Positions 47,030 through 57,856 of a stretch of 64,000 nt of DNA are shown piece after piece. Every line of letters begins with the position of its first letter. Position 1 is the stretch's first letter. The stretch spans positions 134,383,254 through 134,447,253 of the forward strand of contig CM056721.1 of assembly GCA_029844215.1 (NCBI GenBank), in the 5' to 3' direction. A model generated the notes under the pieces. The model ran no database searches. It had not been told where the DNA came from and saw nothing but the letters and a program-made list of their open reading frames with translations. A program made the position numbers and the translations under genes. This stretch comes from Przewalskia tangutica. Its lineage: Eukaryota; Streptophyta; Magnoliopsida; Solanales; Solanaceae.

Positions 47030-47871
47030 AACTAAATACATTTAAGTGGTTATTCGGATGATGTAGATGTCGGATATGAATATGAATCTAGATGTCGGAT
47101 TCGTCATAATTTAAATTTTAAGATTCGTGAATATGAATATGAGTGTAGAGATTCAATTATAAAATCTAATTTATGAGATATTATGTGAAAATTTGAGAAG
47201 AAAATATTGATCAACAGGAGAATCTAGGAAGGAGATAAAAAGAAAAGGAATGACAGAAAAATTTCTATAATACAAAATATTTTATTTTCTTTAATTCATC
47301 ATAGTGTTTGTTTTGATTACATAAACTATTAAATCTATTCGAAATATCTTCCTCAATTTTGGTCAAAGTACTCAAAATTGATTGGCCAGATCGGATATAA
47401 ATCCCACACCCACACCCATACCCACACCCACACCCATACCCACACCCACACCCACATTCATATCGTGTCGACATGGATGCGATAAAAAAGGTGAAGAGTC
47501 CACATAGCACAAATTTAACCAAAACAAAATTAGAGTTCAGGAAAGATTTAAAAGAAACAGTGCCGGTGCCATGTCAATAGTTGGCAGCTGTGGCTATCAT
47601 TATAGAAACGCAGGATTGGATTTATCAAATAAATACCCACGTGTGGCCACACGTTCGCTAAATGTGCACACGTGTTTGGTAAGGAATAGATCAGCGCCGC
47701 TTCTTTTTTCTTTCCTTCAATGCCATTCACGTTCTTCATTTTGACTTCCCACTCCTTTTTCCTTTGACCCCACCCAATTCCCCATGGGTTGAATTACCAT
47801 AATACCCTTGTCTTGTTTTTTCTCCCCTTCATCATTCAATCAATAACAAAGTAAAAGAATCACGACTTCCA
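47030..47871. other. Intergenic spacer with a CA-rich minisatellite
   Basis: No coding. Contains repeated GATGTCGGATATGAATATGAAT-like words (47058-47140, fragments only) and the array at 47403-47456. Confidence 0.5.
47403..47456. repeat. CCCACA/CCCATA hexamer minisatellite
   Basis: About nine hexamers, mostly CCCACA with CCCATA interspersed in a regular higher-order pattern (period 18 in part). Confidence 0.9.
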
Positions 47872-47879
47872 TATACAAG

Positions 47880-48329
47880 TAGGGTTGTTATCGGTCCGGA
47901 TACACACGAGAATCGAATCGAAAAGTTAACGGTCTGAATACGAGTAGCAGACATAAGGATTCGGACCGATAAGGATCAGGTCCGACAACTCGGTCTAATT
48001 ACACGATAACTTATATGTTATTAGTCTCGATCTGATACCCGATAACTTATATGGAATATTGCTATTATATATTGTTTTAAGTTTGTTAATATATATTATG
48101 TAAAACAGTAAAGTAGAAATTTTTATTAAAAAATTATAAGTAAAGCTGGAATTTTAATATTTCAAACCGGTTTTGGATCGAAAAATATCCAGAACTCTTA
48201 TCGGTCCGGTCCCGAATATCTTTTCAAGATCGAATTTTTATCGGTCTGATCTCGGTCCGGACCGAACCGGTAACCTTATCGGCCCGATTCCGATATGTTG
48301 ATATTCGGACCGGACCGATAACAACCCTA
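47880..48329. mobile_element. hAT-type MITE 1 (450 bp)
   Basis: Starts TAGGGTTGTTATCGGTCCGG and ends with the inverted form CCGGACCGATAACAACCCTA (one short insertion of the GGACC motif near the end). Flanked by the perfect 8-bp duplication TATACAAG (47872-47879 and 48330-48337). It has no coding capacity. CGGTCC/GGACCG motifs are scattered subterminally. TAGGG ends and the 8-bp duplication match the coding hAT copies in this window, which could be its source of transposase. Confidence 0.93.
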
Positions 48330-48337
48330 TATACAAG

Positions 48338-48791
48338 CCAAGCCACATAAAATTGTAGTTTAGAGATGTTAATGAAAACGAGTACATTAAAAGTTATAAA
48401 TTGGGACATGAAAAGTAGTGTTTGTTGATATATCATATTAATCTCTTATTCCTAATTACCTCAATGGCCATAATAGATTATTAATCCACGACAAATTCTC
48501 ATCAAGATACAATGAGATCATTAATTTCAAGTTACCGAAAAACATGAAACCCAATCCAAGACAAATTCTTACTATAATTATAGTACTCATCAAACTAAAG
48601 TAAAATTCTTGATTTCAAACACAACAAGATTTCTTCTTTAAAACTCTAATACTCATTCCTTCCTTCACGAAAAACAAAATGAAATAATTCCTTAATAGAT
48701 AATGTGATTTTCTTTAATCCTTAATAATAGTTCTATTTATTTTTTAGATAACAGTAAAAAACACGAAGTATTATTTTTTTGCTGAGTTATT
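48338..48791. other. Spacer between MITE 1 and the next copia element
   Basis: AT-rich, no coding or repeat structure recognised. Confidence 0.5.
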
Positions 48792-48976
48792 TGACAGAAT
48801 AATATTGTAATTATTTAGTCATAATTATAATTGATTATTATGGTAGGTATATATCTTAATCAACTAATGACTTAATGCTAGCCTTAGATGAAGATTCTAC
48901 CATTAGATGATTATTGTATTTTGGGTATAATTATCACACTTTTGGAATGTAATCAATGAGTAAAAATATTTTTACA
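48792..48976 (+). repeat. 5' LTR of the 48792-56328 copia element
   Basis: 185 bp; lacks a roughly 20-bp stretch present in the 3' LTR and starts TGACAGAATAATATTG. Confidence 0.82.
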
Positions 48977-49105
48977 CGGTATCAAGAGTTTAGGGAAAAA
49001 TCTAGCCTAAAATATTCACCTCCCCCATCGGCCCCCCTCCTCTCATCTCGCCGGCCGGCGATTTTGGACACCATCAAAATTTTATTTTTTTATTTTTCGT
49101 CGACA

Positions 49106-50079
49106 ATGTCTGACTCTAAATCTACCTTTCATCCCGCTCTTGTCATTTCCAATATTAAAACTCATATTTCCATCACTCTTGAGATGAAAAATGTTTATTA
49201 TGCGACGTGGGCAGATCTCTTTAAAATTCATTGCCGCTCCCACTGGGTTATTCATCACATAATTCCACCGGCAAAAGGCAAGGAAAATATGGCGGGCACT
49301 GATGATGAAAAAGAATTGTGCCTCACCCTTGATGCGATGGTTCTTCAGTGGATTTATGCAACTATTTCAAGCGATTTGTTGCATACAATTATTGAACCCG
49401 ACTCCACATCGATGAAGGCTTGGGATCACTTACGAGATATCTTCCAAGATAACAAAAATTTCCGAGTCATCACCATTGAGCAAGAATTATACACCACCGA
49501 CATAACGGAGTTTCCCAATGCATCCGCTTATTGTCAATACATTAAAGTATTATCGGATCAACTCAAGAATGTTGGGGCGCCAGTTACTAACAATTAGTTG
49601 ATTTTACAATTGGTTGTCGATATGACTGACGCGTATAGTGGAGTAGGTATGCTCATCAGCCAAAGCAATCCTCTACCGTCATTTTAACAATCCCGATCTA
49701 TGCTTGTCCTTAAAGAGATGAGTTTCACCAAAAAGACCGCCACCATATCAAATTTCGCATGGTTGCCGCTCTGTTGGATGATGCTTCTTCCAATTTTGAC
49801 ACTTTGCCGCCAAACCGGGGATAAAAAGGACGAAGTAGTGGAAATGGTGGTAAAAATCGTGGTGGTGGTCGCGCTGGTGGCAAGGGTGGTGGCCACCGGA
49901 ATTCTGGCGGCGACAGAGGCGGTGGCCAGCAGCCCATATCCGACCAGCAGTGGCAGCCCCGAGCCCAGTGAGGTAGTATACCACCATAGTAGGCTTGAGA
50001 GTGGCCTTGGGTTGTGCCACCCTGTCCATTTACTTCAGGAAATTGGGCCAGGACCAGTCCAAGGCACACTGGCCAACAG
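49106..50079 (+). pseudogene. Copia gag, first part, before the nested LTR
   Basis: ATG at 49106 begins MSDSKSTFHPALVISNIKTH, collinear with gag of the younger copy. The frame is open to a TAG at 49597, then continues brokenly through a Gly/Arg-rich region (GRNRGGGRAGGKGGG-like, about 49840-49920) and a Pro/Gln-rich tail up to the solo LTR border at 50080. Gag would package element RNA; this copy cannot be full length. Confidence 0.85.
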
Positions 50080-52743
50080 TGTTACACCCCGTAGTTCCGG
50101 TCATGCGTATGAGAGCGTACGAAAGGGAGTAAGACTTAAAATTTTAGAAGGATAGGTTGACGGATTGTTTCGGACGGGTTTTTGTCAACTTTGAGGCGGG
50201 TTATAACCCGTTACATTGAGAGTTCCTAGGTGTTTAAAAGGACTAGTGCGTAGTTCGTTGAGTCTAGTTTCCAACGCAACCAACCGTTCTTCGATAGGAC
50301 ATCGGAGTAGAAAGTTATGGGTCTGGCGTTGGACCGATGAGAAAGGTGTGGCCAGAGCCGTGAGCTGCGCGGACAAGAGCTGAGTGGTCGCTGAAGTTTC
50401 AGCGCCGCGGTGCCGGGAAGCAGGGCCGCGACGCCGGAATGTTCTGGGAGTCGGCAGAAGTTACGGCGCCGGCTGCAGGGCCGCGGCGCCGAGGCGGGTT
50501 TTGCGAAGTTGAGTGGAAAATTCTGCACTGTTTTGTTTTAAAAGAGGCCATGGGTGGGTGACAAGTGTTCCCCCCATCTGATTTTTGCATGTCTTATATA
50601 TTGACCAAGTCTTGAAGACTTGGTCATCTTTCAAGTCTTTCTCTCTCTCTAAAGCTAAAGCTCTCACTTCTCTCTAAAATTCTAAGAGAAATTCAAAGCT
50701 TGAGGAAATCTGAAAAAGGTGTGGCAAGAAGGAAGCTTGTGGCTAGCTTGTAGGAGTTATTGTGGTGGTGTTCTTGGAAAGGAGGCTAGCAAAGTTGTTG
50801 GAATAATTTTGGCTAAAGCTCTAAGGTAACCATTCTTCTCTTGTAGCTAGTTATTTGTGTTGCATGTGAAGAAGAAGGAACTTGTAGTAGTAAATAATGC
50901 TCTTAGATTCATTGCATGTAAGAAATGTGGTTTGGATATGAAAGGATTGGTTAAGAAGGTTATGTGAGCATGTTGTAGCCTAAATACTACCTTAAACTTG
51001 TTAGGTTAGTTGTTGTACATTGTGGGGCAGAATTTTACACATCCAAGTTTAGGTGTGTAATCCCCTTTGAAATGTTTGGATTGTTGGGCCTTAAATGTGG
51101 CGTTTGGCTGTTGAATTCGGCCTTGAAAAAAGTGGCAAAGTATGTAGAAACAAAGGAAATGCTGCCCAATTTTTCATAGGATTTAGTGACTTTAAACTTG
51201 GAATATTCTACATTGAAACTAGAGGTTAATAAACGTATTATGGTCATTATAGGTTGACATACTACGTACGGTATTTTGGACTTAGCAAGTGGATTGACCA
51301 AAGAGGTATGTGGAACCTTCCTATCTCTTGAGCATGAATGGTTTTACCAATGTAGTACGATAGACGTACAAGGTGTGATATCCCTTACTTGTTTTAAGGA
51401 TGTCTTGAGTTTTCAAAGTTAAGGGACTTGATGTGTTCAAGTATATGATTCTTGTTTTTCCTTTTAAAAGTGTAAGTCCCTTGGGTTTTAGGAAAATGTA
51501 TTTGACTAAGGTATAACGTTAATATAATGACTTTATGGAAAGTTGATTATATTAGCTTTATGAAAGGTTAACAAAGAAAGATTTACTTTAAGTAAAATGA
51601 GTACGGATAAATGATTTGAGGTTGTGAAAGGCAAATTGGTTTTAAGGCATCAATTGCCCAAAAGTTTTATGTGAAAAAGAGTCATTTTTAAAAGAGTGGA
51701 AGTATGTAGTACTTTGGGTTAAATTCCCGGATTTTCTTTTACTAAGATATGTTAACTTATTTATGTTATGTATGATGGTTGGTTGAGCTAGGGTAAGAGT
51801 ATAAATGAGGGGTAAATCCCGAAGACGTTATACCGCCTTCTCCAGGGTAAGAGTATAAATGAGGGGTAAATCCCCAAGACGTTATACCACCTTCTCCAGG
51901 GTAAGAGTATAAATGAGGGGTAAATCCCCAAGACGTTATACCACCTGCTTCAGGGTAAGAGTATAAATGAGGGGTAAATCCCAAGACGTCATACCACCTA
52001 TTCCGTGGATTTGCTACCCACGATGCGAGGAATACCTCATGCGAGTCTGTAGGGCTCATGCGGGTGAAATAGTCTCATGCGGGTGAGTACAGCCTATGCG
52101 AGGAATACCACGCGGTCCACAGACCCACGCGGGTGAAATAGTCCCAAAAGTAGGAGTCTTAATGATATCAAGGCGGATGACCTCGCTTTGACCACGAGCT
52201 TCCTATTTTCATGCAGATTGTATATGTTTGATATTCTCATTATTAGTAAGGCATGTGTTCTCAGAACTGATTTTTATACATGTCTCCACTATTTTATACT
52301 TGAGGTATTTTCGTATTTTCCTTTCGCATACTTAGTACATATTGCATCGACCCTTCTGGCCGCTCACGCCGCAGTGCAGAGGTAGAGCGCTGGTGGATCC
52401 TCATTCTGGATCACTGCCCGTGTCGAAGCTCCATTCCTCCTGAAGCTTGTTTTGTTGGTACGGTTCTTCCCTGATGCTATAGGTATTGTGTACATTCAGG
52501 GGTATGGCGGGGTCCTGTCCCGCCACAGTTGTTATTCTTAGAGTTCTGTGGTCACGTTTGTGTTTTGGGCTGTAAGAACAAGTTGTACTTTTGATTAAGT
52601 ATATTTTTATGGAAGGCAACCTTATCGGCTTGTCAGTGATGTTTACTTTATATAGATTATGTGTTATGTATGTTCCGCTGCTATTCTCTGATGTATACGC
52701 CTGGGTGCCTGAGAGGCACTGGCCATGCCCGGTCGCCGTGACA
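50080..52743 (+). mobile_element. Large solo LTR, copy 2, nested in the copia element
   Basis: 2664 bp, starts TGTTACACCCCG and ends GCCGTGACA, collinear with copy 1 (for example GTGGGGCAGAATTTTACAC, GGAAATGCTGCCCAATTTT, GGCGGGGTCCTGTCCCG). The flanking pentamers are AACAG and AACGA, so the target duplication is only partly preserved. It contains no coding. It joins two halves of the copia gag-protease region, proving it arrived later. Confidence 0.85.
51791..52004. repeat. Tandem array, 54-bp unit, four copies, in large LTR copy 2
   Basis: GGGTAAGAGTATAAATGAGG begins units at 51791, 51845, 51899 and 51953, each followed by GGTAAATCCCCAAGACGTTA and TACCACCTTCTCCA. Units are nearly identical, so the array is recently homogenised. 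Confidence 0.93.
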
Positions 52744-55700
52744 AACGATCACAAAGAAGCATTCTAGTGGTTTTGGGCCCAGCAGCACCAGCCGAGGTCC
52801 AGTAGGTTTTGGGGCGGTAGTGGCTAGCCCAACGGATATTGAGGTCGTCATGCACACTCTTGGAAATAATCCGCCCAACGCAAATTGGTACACGGACACC
52901 AGATTGATGTCTCATATGATGTCCTCCCAAGGTAATCTCTCATCCTATTTTAATTTGTGCAAAAATAATGGTATCATTATCGGAAATGGTCATTCAATTC
53001 CAATTCGTGATTATGGTCCTACCAAATTGTCTCCACGAAACCCACTATTGACTTTAAAGAATGTCTTTTATGCTCCACAATTGATTAAAACTTGGTTTCG
53101 GTTAGAAAATTTACTACTGATAATTGGATTTCTGTTGACTTTGATCCTTTTGAATTTTTCGTGAAGGATTTTCAGGCGGGGATGCGTCTAATGATATGTG
53201 ATAGTTGGGGCGAGCTCTATCCAATCACCACACACAATCATCAAGCCAAGTTATTATCAACCTTTGCAGCCTTAGCTCATTCATTATGGAATGAACGCTT
53301 AGGTCATCCGGGAGCACCTATTTTAGCCTCCCTTAAATAAAATAATTTTATTTCATGTATTCGCACACGTAATTCAAATATGTGTCGTTCTTTCCCGCTT
53401 GGAAAATATGTTAAATTGACATTTGTTTCTTCTAATTCATGCACTCTTATGCCTTTTGATATTATCCATTATGATATTTGAAAATCTCCCGTTTTGAGCT
53501 CTCTTCGGGCCATCAATATTATTTGTTTTTGCTAGATGATTACTCTAATTTTTTTGTGGACATTTCCGTTGTCTAAAAAGTCACAAGTTTTTTTTCCATA
53601 TTTCTCACTTTTAGAGCATTCATCCGAAATCAATTTGAACGGGATATTAAAAATATTCAAAGTGATAATGGTAGGAAATTTGATAATGGGCCATTTTGGA
53701 ATTTTTGCAATGCAAATGGTTTAATCTTTTGTCTTTCATGTCCTCATACCTCCTCTCAAAATGGAAAGGCGGAAAAAAAAATTCGAACCATAAATAACAT
53801 TATTAGAACCTCAATTGCCCATGCCTCTCTACCACCATCATTTTGTCATCACACACTACAAATGATATCCTATCTCCTTAAATACTTCCAAGCAAACACT
53901 TGTCCTATAAAGCCCCTCTAAAAATCTTATACCTAAGGGACCCATCTTACTAACATCTACGGGTGTTCGAGTGCTTATGCTATCATCTTCTTCCATCCAC
54001 CACGATCAATAAACTTCAACTTCGGTCTACTCCGTGTATTTTTTGGATTATCCCTCCAATCATCGGGGTTATAAATGTTACGATTTATCCTCACAAAAAT
54101 CATTGTGAGTCGTCACGTAATTTTTGATGAAGCGACTTTTACATTTACCAAAATTCAAAGGTATGGGCCTCCTACATACGATTTTCTTGTTGATGGCTTA
54201 CCCTCATATTTGGCCCAATATTTTTCTTCCCGTCCAAGCCCCACTGTTTCATCCAACCCCTTAAATTTGGGTGAATTGGGCCCTAAAACAATGGCCCAGA
54301 TGCTTCCTCTCACTGCCCAGCGTTCTGGGCCATCTTGTCTAAGCTCAGTTACTTCCGAGTCCATTGGGCCTTTACATGGCAGCCCACTGCCTAGCGGCAG
54401 TTTGGGTCACGGGCCAGCACCCAACAGTTTGGGTCAATGCCCAAGTCCATGCCCACTGTCGGGCAGTCCCGTTCAACCCACTGACACACTTCTTTTTCTA
54501 GCCCAACGACCAGTCACTTGTAGTCAACACAAATTTTTCAAGCCCAACACAAAATATTGTCTTCACATCCATGTTACCAAATCACCATTGACTCGTAATC
54601 CTGTGTCTATCTTTAATGACCTGAATTGGAATACTATAGATGATGAATTTAATGCTCTTATTAATAATAGGATATGGGATTTGGTTCCCAACCCCCTGAT
54701 GTTAATGTAATTCGGTCTATATGGATTTTCAGTCACAAAGAAAAATCGGATGGTACTTTTGAGAGGCACAAAACCCGTCTTGTAGGTGATGGAAAGGCAC
54801 AACATATTGGTGTAGATTGCGGTGAGACTTTTAGTCCGGTGTTTAAACCGACAACTATAAGAACGATCCTTAGTCTGGATCTTTCGAAAGCATGACTGCT
54901 TCATCAACTTGATGTAAAAAATGTCTTCCTATATGAGACCTAAATGAAACAATGTACATATACCAGCCCTTTGAATACCGAGACTCCACTTATTCGAATC
55001 TTGTGTGCCTTCTGAAGAGATCATTAACAGGTTCACCGGGCCCGGTACAAGAGGTTTACAGATTATGTTTCACATATTGGGTTTTCTAACAGCCGATCTA
55101 ATCATTCTTTGTTCATCTACCAACAAGGTAATGATATTGCTTACATTCTTTTGTACGTGAATGATATTATATTGACTGTCCCATCTGATGCTCTTCTCAA
55201 GTCTATCATGTCACTGCTTGACTCTGAGTTTGCTAGGAAAGATCTAGGGATACTAAGTTACTTCTTGGAAATAGATATGACATGTCATGCAAGTGATTTA
55301 TTTTTATTTCAAAAGAAGTATGCAGAAGAGATTGTTGAACGAGCTAGCATGTCCTCCTGTAAGCCGCCTGCAACTCCGGTTGATACTAAACGAAGTTGAG
55401 TGCCTCCTCTGACAAGACATATGTCGACCCGTCACATTACCGCTGCCTTGTAGGGCCCCTGCAATATCTCATCTTCACGAGGCCCTACATATCCTATGAT
55501 GTACAACATGTTTGTCTATTCATGCATAGCTCGATGGAGGATCACATGAATGCTCTCAAACACATTATACGGTATATTCAGGGCTCTCTAGATTATAGCT
55601 TGCATTTATATCCATCATCGATGTCCACCCTTGTTTCCTACACAGATGCTGATTGGGGTAGATGCCTGGACACCAGACGCTCCACATCTGGTTATGGTAT

Positions 55701-56060
55701 ATTCCTGGGTGATAACTTGGTATCTTGGTCCTCCAAACGACAAACGACGTTATCCAGATCCAGTGCCGAAGCAGAATACTGAGGCGTTGCCAATATGGTG
55801 TCTGAATTTTGTTAGCTCAGAAACCTTCTTTTAGAGCTCCACTATCCGGTTCCGAAGGCGACATTGGTGTATTTGTGATAATGTTAGTGCTATTTATCTC
55901 TCTGAAAATCTGGTTAACCACCAATACACTAAGCATATTGAGCTGGATATTCATTTTTTTCTCGAAAAAGTTGCTCGTGGATAAGTGCGTGTCTTAAATG
56001 TCCCGTCACACTACCATATTGCTAATATTTTTACAAAAGGTCTTCCGGTGGTTCTATTTG
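52744..56060 (+). pseudogene. Copia protease-integrase-RT-RNase H, second part, decayed
   Basis: Resumes after the solo LTR with SPTDIEVVMHTLGNNPP and a protease segment in which the D-S-G site is altered (WYTDTRLMSHM, about 52885). Then pre-integrase LWNERLGHPG (about 53285), integrase with the DNG and AEKK positions recognisable (about 53665 and 53770), RT (IDDEFNALINNRIWDLV, WIFSHKEKSDGTFERHKT, GDGKAQHIGVDCGETFSP), a polymerase motif reading YVND where YVDD is expected (about 55155), and RNase H (TDADWGRCLDTRRSTSGY, SSAEAEY, LDIHFF, about 55650-55960). Many stops and frameshifts. The polymerase motif change alone would abolish catalysis. Confidence 0.88.
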
Positions 56061-56108
56061 AAGATTTTGGGGACAGTCTCAGCATACGCCGACCTTCCGT
56101 TTCGACTG

Positions 56109-56120
56109 CGGGGGAGGGGG
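56109..56120 (+). other. Polypurine tract of the older copia element
   Basis: GCGGGGGAGGGG immediately before the 3' LTR. Confidence 0.8.
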
Positions 56121-56328
56121 TGTTAGAATAATATTGTAATTATTTAGTCATAATTATAATTGATTATAGTATATTGTATATATGGTAGATATATGTCTTA
56201 GTCAACTAATGACTTAATTCTAGCATAATCCTAGCCTTAAATGAAGACTCTACCCTTAGATGATTATTTTATTTTGGATATAATTACCAGACTTTTGAAA
56301 TGTAATCATTCAGGAAAATATTGTTACA
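56121..56328 (+). repeat. 3' LTR of the 48792-56328 copia element
   Basis: 208 bp from TGTTAGAATAATATTG to ATTGTTACA. Confidence 0.85.
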
Positions 56329-56352
56329 CTATATCAATGTTTGTGTTTCTTA

Positions 56353-57820
56353 GGGTCTGTTTGGCTAAACTTTTTAAAAATATTTTCTGTTTCTTAGAAG
56401 TAGTTTTGCATAAATTATTTCTAGAGAATCTGTTAGAGTGTTTGACCTATAATTATAGAAGTACTTATGAAAAACATAAACAATTCCCTGTTTGGCCCAC
56501 ATTTATGCCAGAAACTAAAATATTCTTTTTAATAGATTTAAAACTATTTAAAATATTATTTACCATCCTATGTTTCTAAAAATTAGTATATCTTTACAAT
56601 TTTTTTTATTTTTTTATTTAATTGAACATTTAATAAAACAATAATATTATATTGTACATAAGAAATGTAACGACAATATGATAGTCAATGACTCAATATG
56701 TCCAAAAGTTGAATATATTACATTATTACACAACTAATAAACTAGAATATAAAAATATTATTTTGACCCGCGACTTATTAAGGAAGTGACAATGTTGTGG
56801 CGAACAGATTCCATACTAACATCATCCATCGATCCATCATGATCATCTCTCAAAGTCCTTGATGTTCCTCAAATTGCTTCATCTCCTTCAACTTCAGGAA
56901 CATAATTAGGGTCTGCATCACATTTATCAAATTCCAAATCTTCAAGTAGATGCATTCTAATGTAGTTATGCATAGCCATAGTTGCCGCAACAATTTTTTT
57001 TTTGTCTACCGGAAAACTTGACATTATTGATAATACCATCCATCTTTTTTTCCACATACCAAATGTTCGCTCAATTACATTTCTCAATAAAGAATGAACA
57101 TAACAAACTAATACTTAAAATATGGGGAAAATAAATGCATATAAACTACATCCATGGTTTGTACATATGACAAAAATATATATATATATGGCAAAGAAAA
57201 AATCTATTTTAATACTGCTACAATCTATTTTTTTAATAATTACGCTTCAGTCCCAAATATATATATTTTTTAAAAAGAACATAAAACATATCGAGTAGTT
57301 ATCAAAACCTCGCATAAAGAATTAAACTCAATTGAATTAAGCATTTTAAAATAGATAACATATCAACTACTTATTGAAAACCTAATGAATAATTAAAAAC
57401 CAGTTGAATTAAGTCTATAAACAAAATTTTGAAAAAAAAATCAGATAACGTATCAACTAATTATCAAAAACTCAGTAAATAATTAAAACCAATTGAATAA
57501 AAAAAAGAGCGAATAATTAAATCCAATTGAAATAAATCTATAAAAAATTAACATATCAACTAGTTATAAAAACACAATAAATAATTAAACCCAATTGATT
57601 TAAAAAAAACTGAATAACTAAACCAAATTGAAAAAAGTCGATCAATAATTTTATTCAAAAAAAATTATTTTAAAAATATTTGAAGAAATACTTTTTGAAG
57701 AAGATTAGTGTTTCTCCTTCTCTATCATTTTGAAAATATTTTTGGCTTTTAATAAAATATTTATACTTCTTGATAAGAACATGTTTGACCCAAAAAGTGT
57801 GACAAACTTGACCAAACACA
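56353..57820 (-). mobile_element. PIF/Harbinger-like relic
   Basis: Starts GGGTCTGTTTGGC after TTA (56350-56352), a combination typical of PIF/Harbinger elements with 3-bp TTA/TAA duplications. The opposite end is less clear; GACCAAACACATA at about 57810-57822 is a plausible inverted partner of TGTTTGGC. Inside is a transposase fragment on the minus strand (56869-57087). The rest (57100-57800) is AT-rich with a fourfold loose repeat of AATTAAA(C)CCAATTGAA. Confidence 0.6.
56869..57087 (-). pseudogene. PIF/Harbinger (DDE_4-type) transposase C-terminal fragment
   Basis: The 72-codon minus-strand frame begins MRNVIERTFGMWKKRWMVL and continues VAATMAMHNYIRMHLLEDL. RN.IER.FG..K.RW and ..A...LHN..R are the conserved C-terminal signature of PIF/Harbinger transposases and the related nuclease-like plant proteins. 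The catalytic D-D-E part upstream is not present; the sequence before 57087 is AT-rich and non-coding. A short acidic tail (EVEGDEAI) ends the frame. Confidence 0.82.
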
Positions 57821-57856
57821 TACTCATTTGAAGTAAGAAAATGCAAACATGAGGTA

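Larger units (their letters stand above)
48792..56328 (+). mobile_element. Older copia element, related to 41985-47024, carrying a nested solo LTR
   Basis: LTRs at 48792-48976 (185 bp) and 56121-56328 (208 bp) share TG(T/A)(T/C)AGAATAATATTGTAATTA starts and GACTTAAT and GATGAAGA blocks but differ by indels. The primer site reads CGGTATCAAGAG (first base mutated) at 48977, and a clear purine tract GCGGGGGAGGGGG precedes the 3' LTR. No target duplication remains (TTATT versus CTATA). Domain order and residues match the neighbouring younger copy. The gag/protease junction is split by the solo LTR 50080-52743. Confidence 0.9.

Noticed and set aside
47265..47522. Minus-strand frame with a Gly/Cys/Tyr run
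   Set aside because: The run is the translation of the CCCACA/CCCATA minisatellite.
51791..52004. Regular 54-bp direct repeats resembling a CRISPR array
   Set aside because: Units are contiguous near-identical copies without unique spacers, and the context is a plant LTR; it is a minisatellite.
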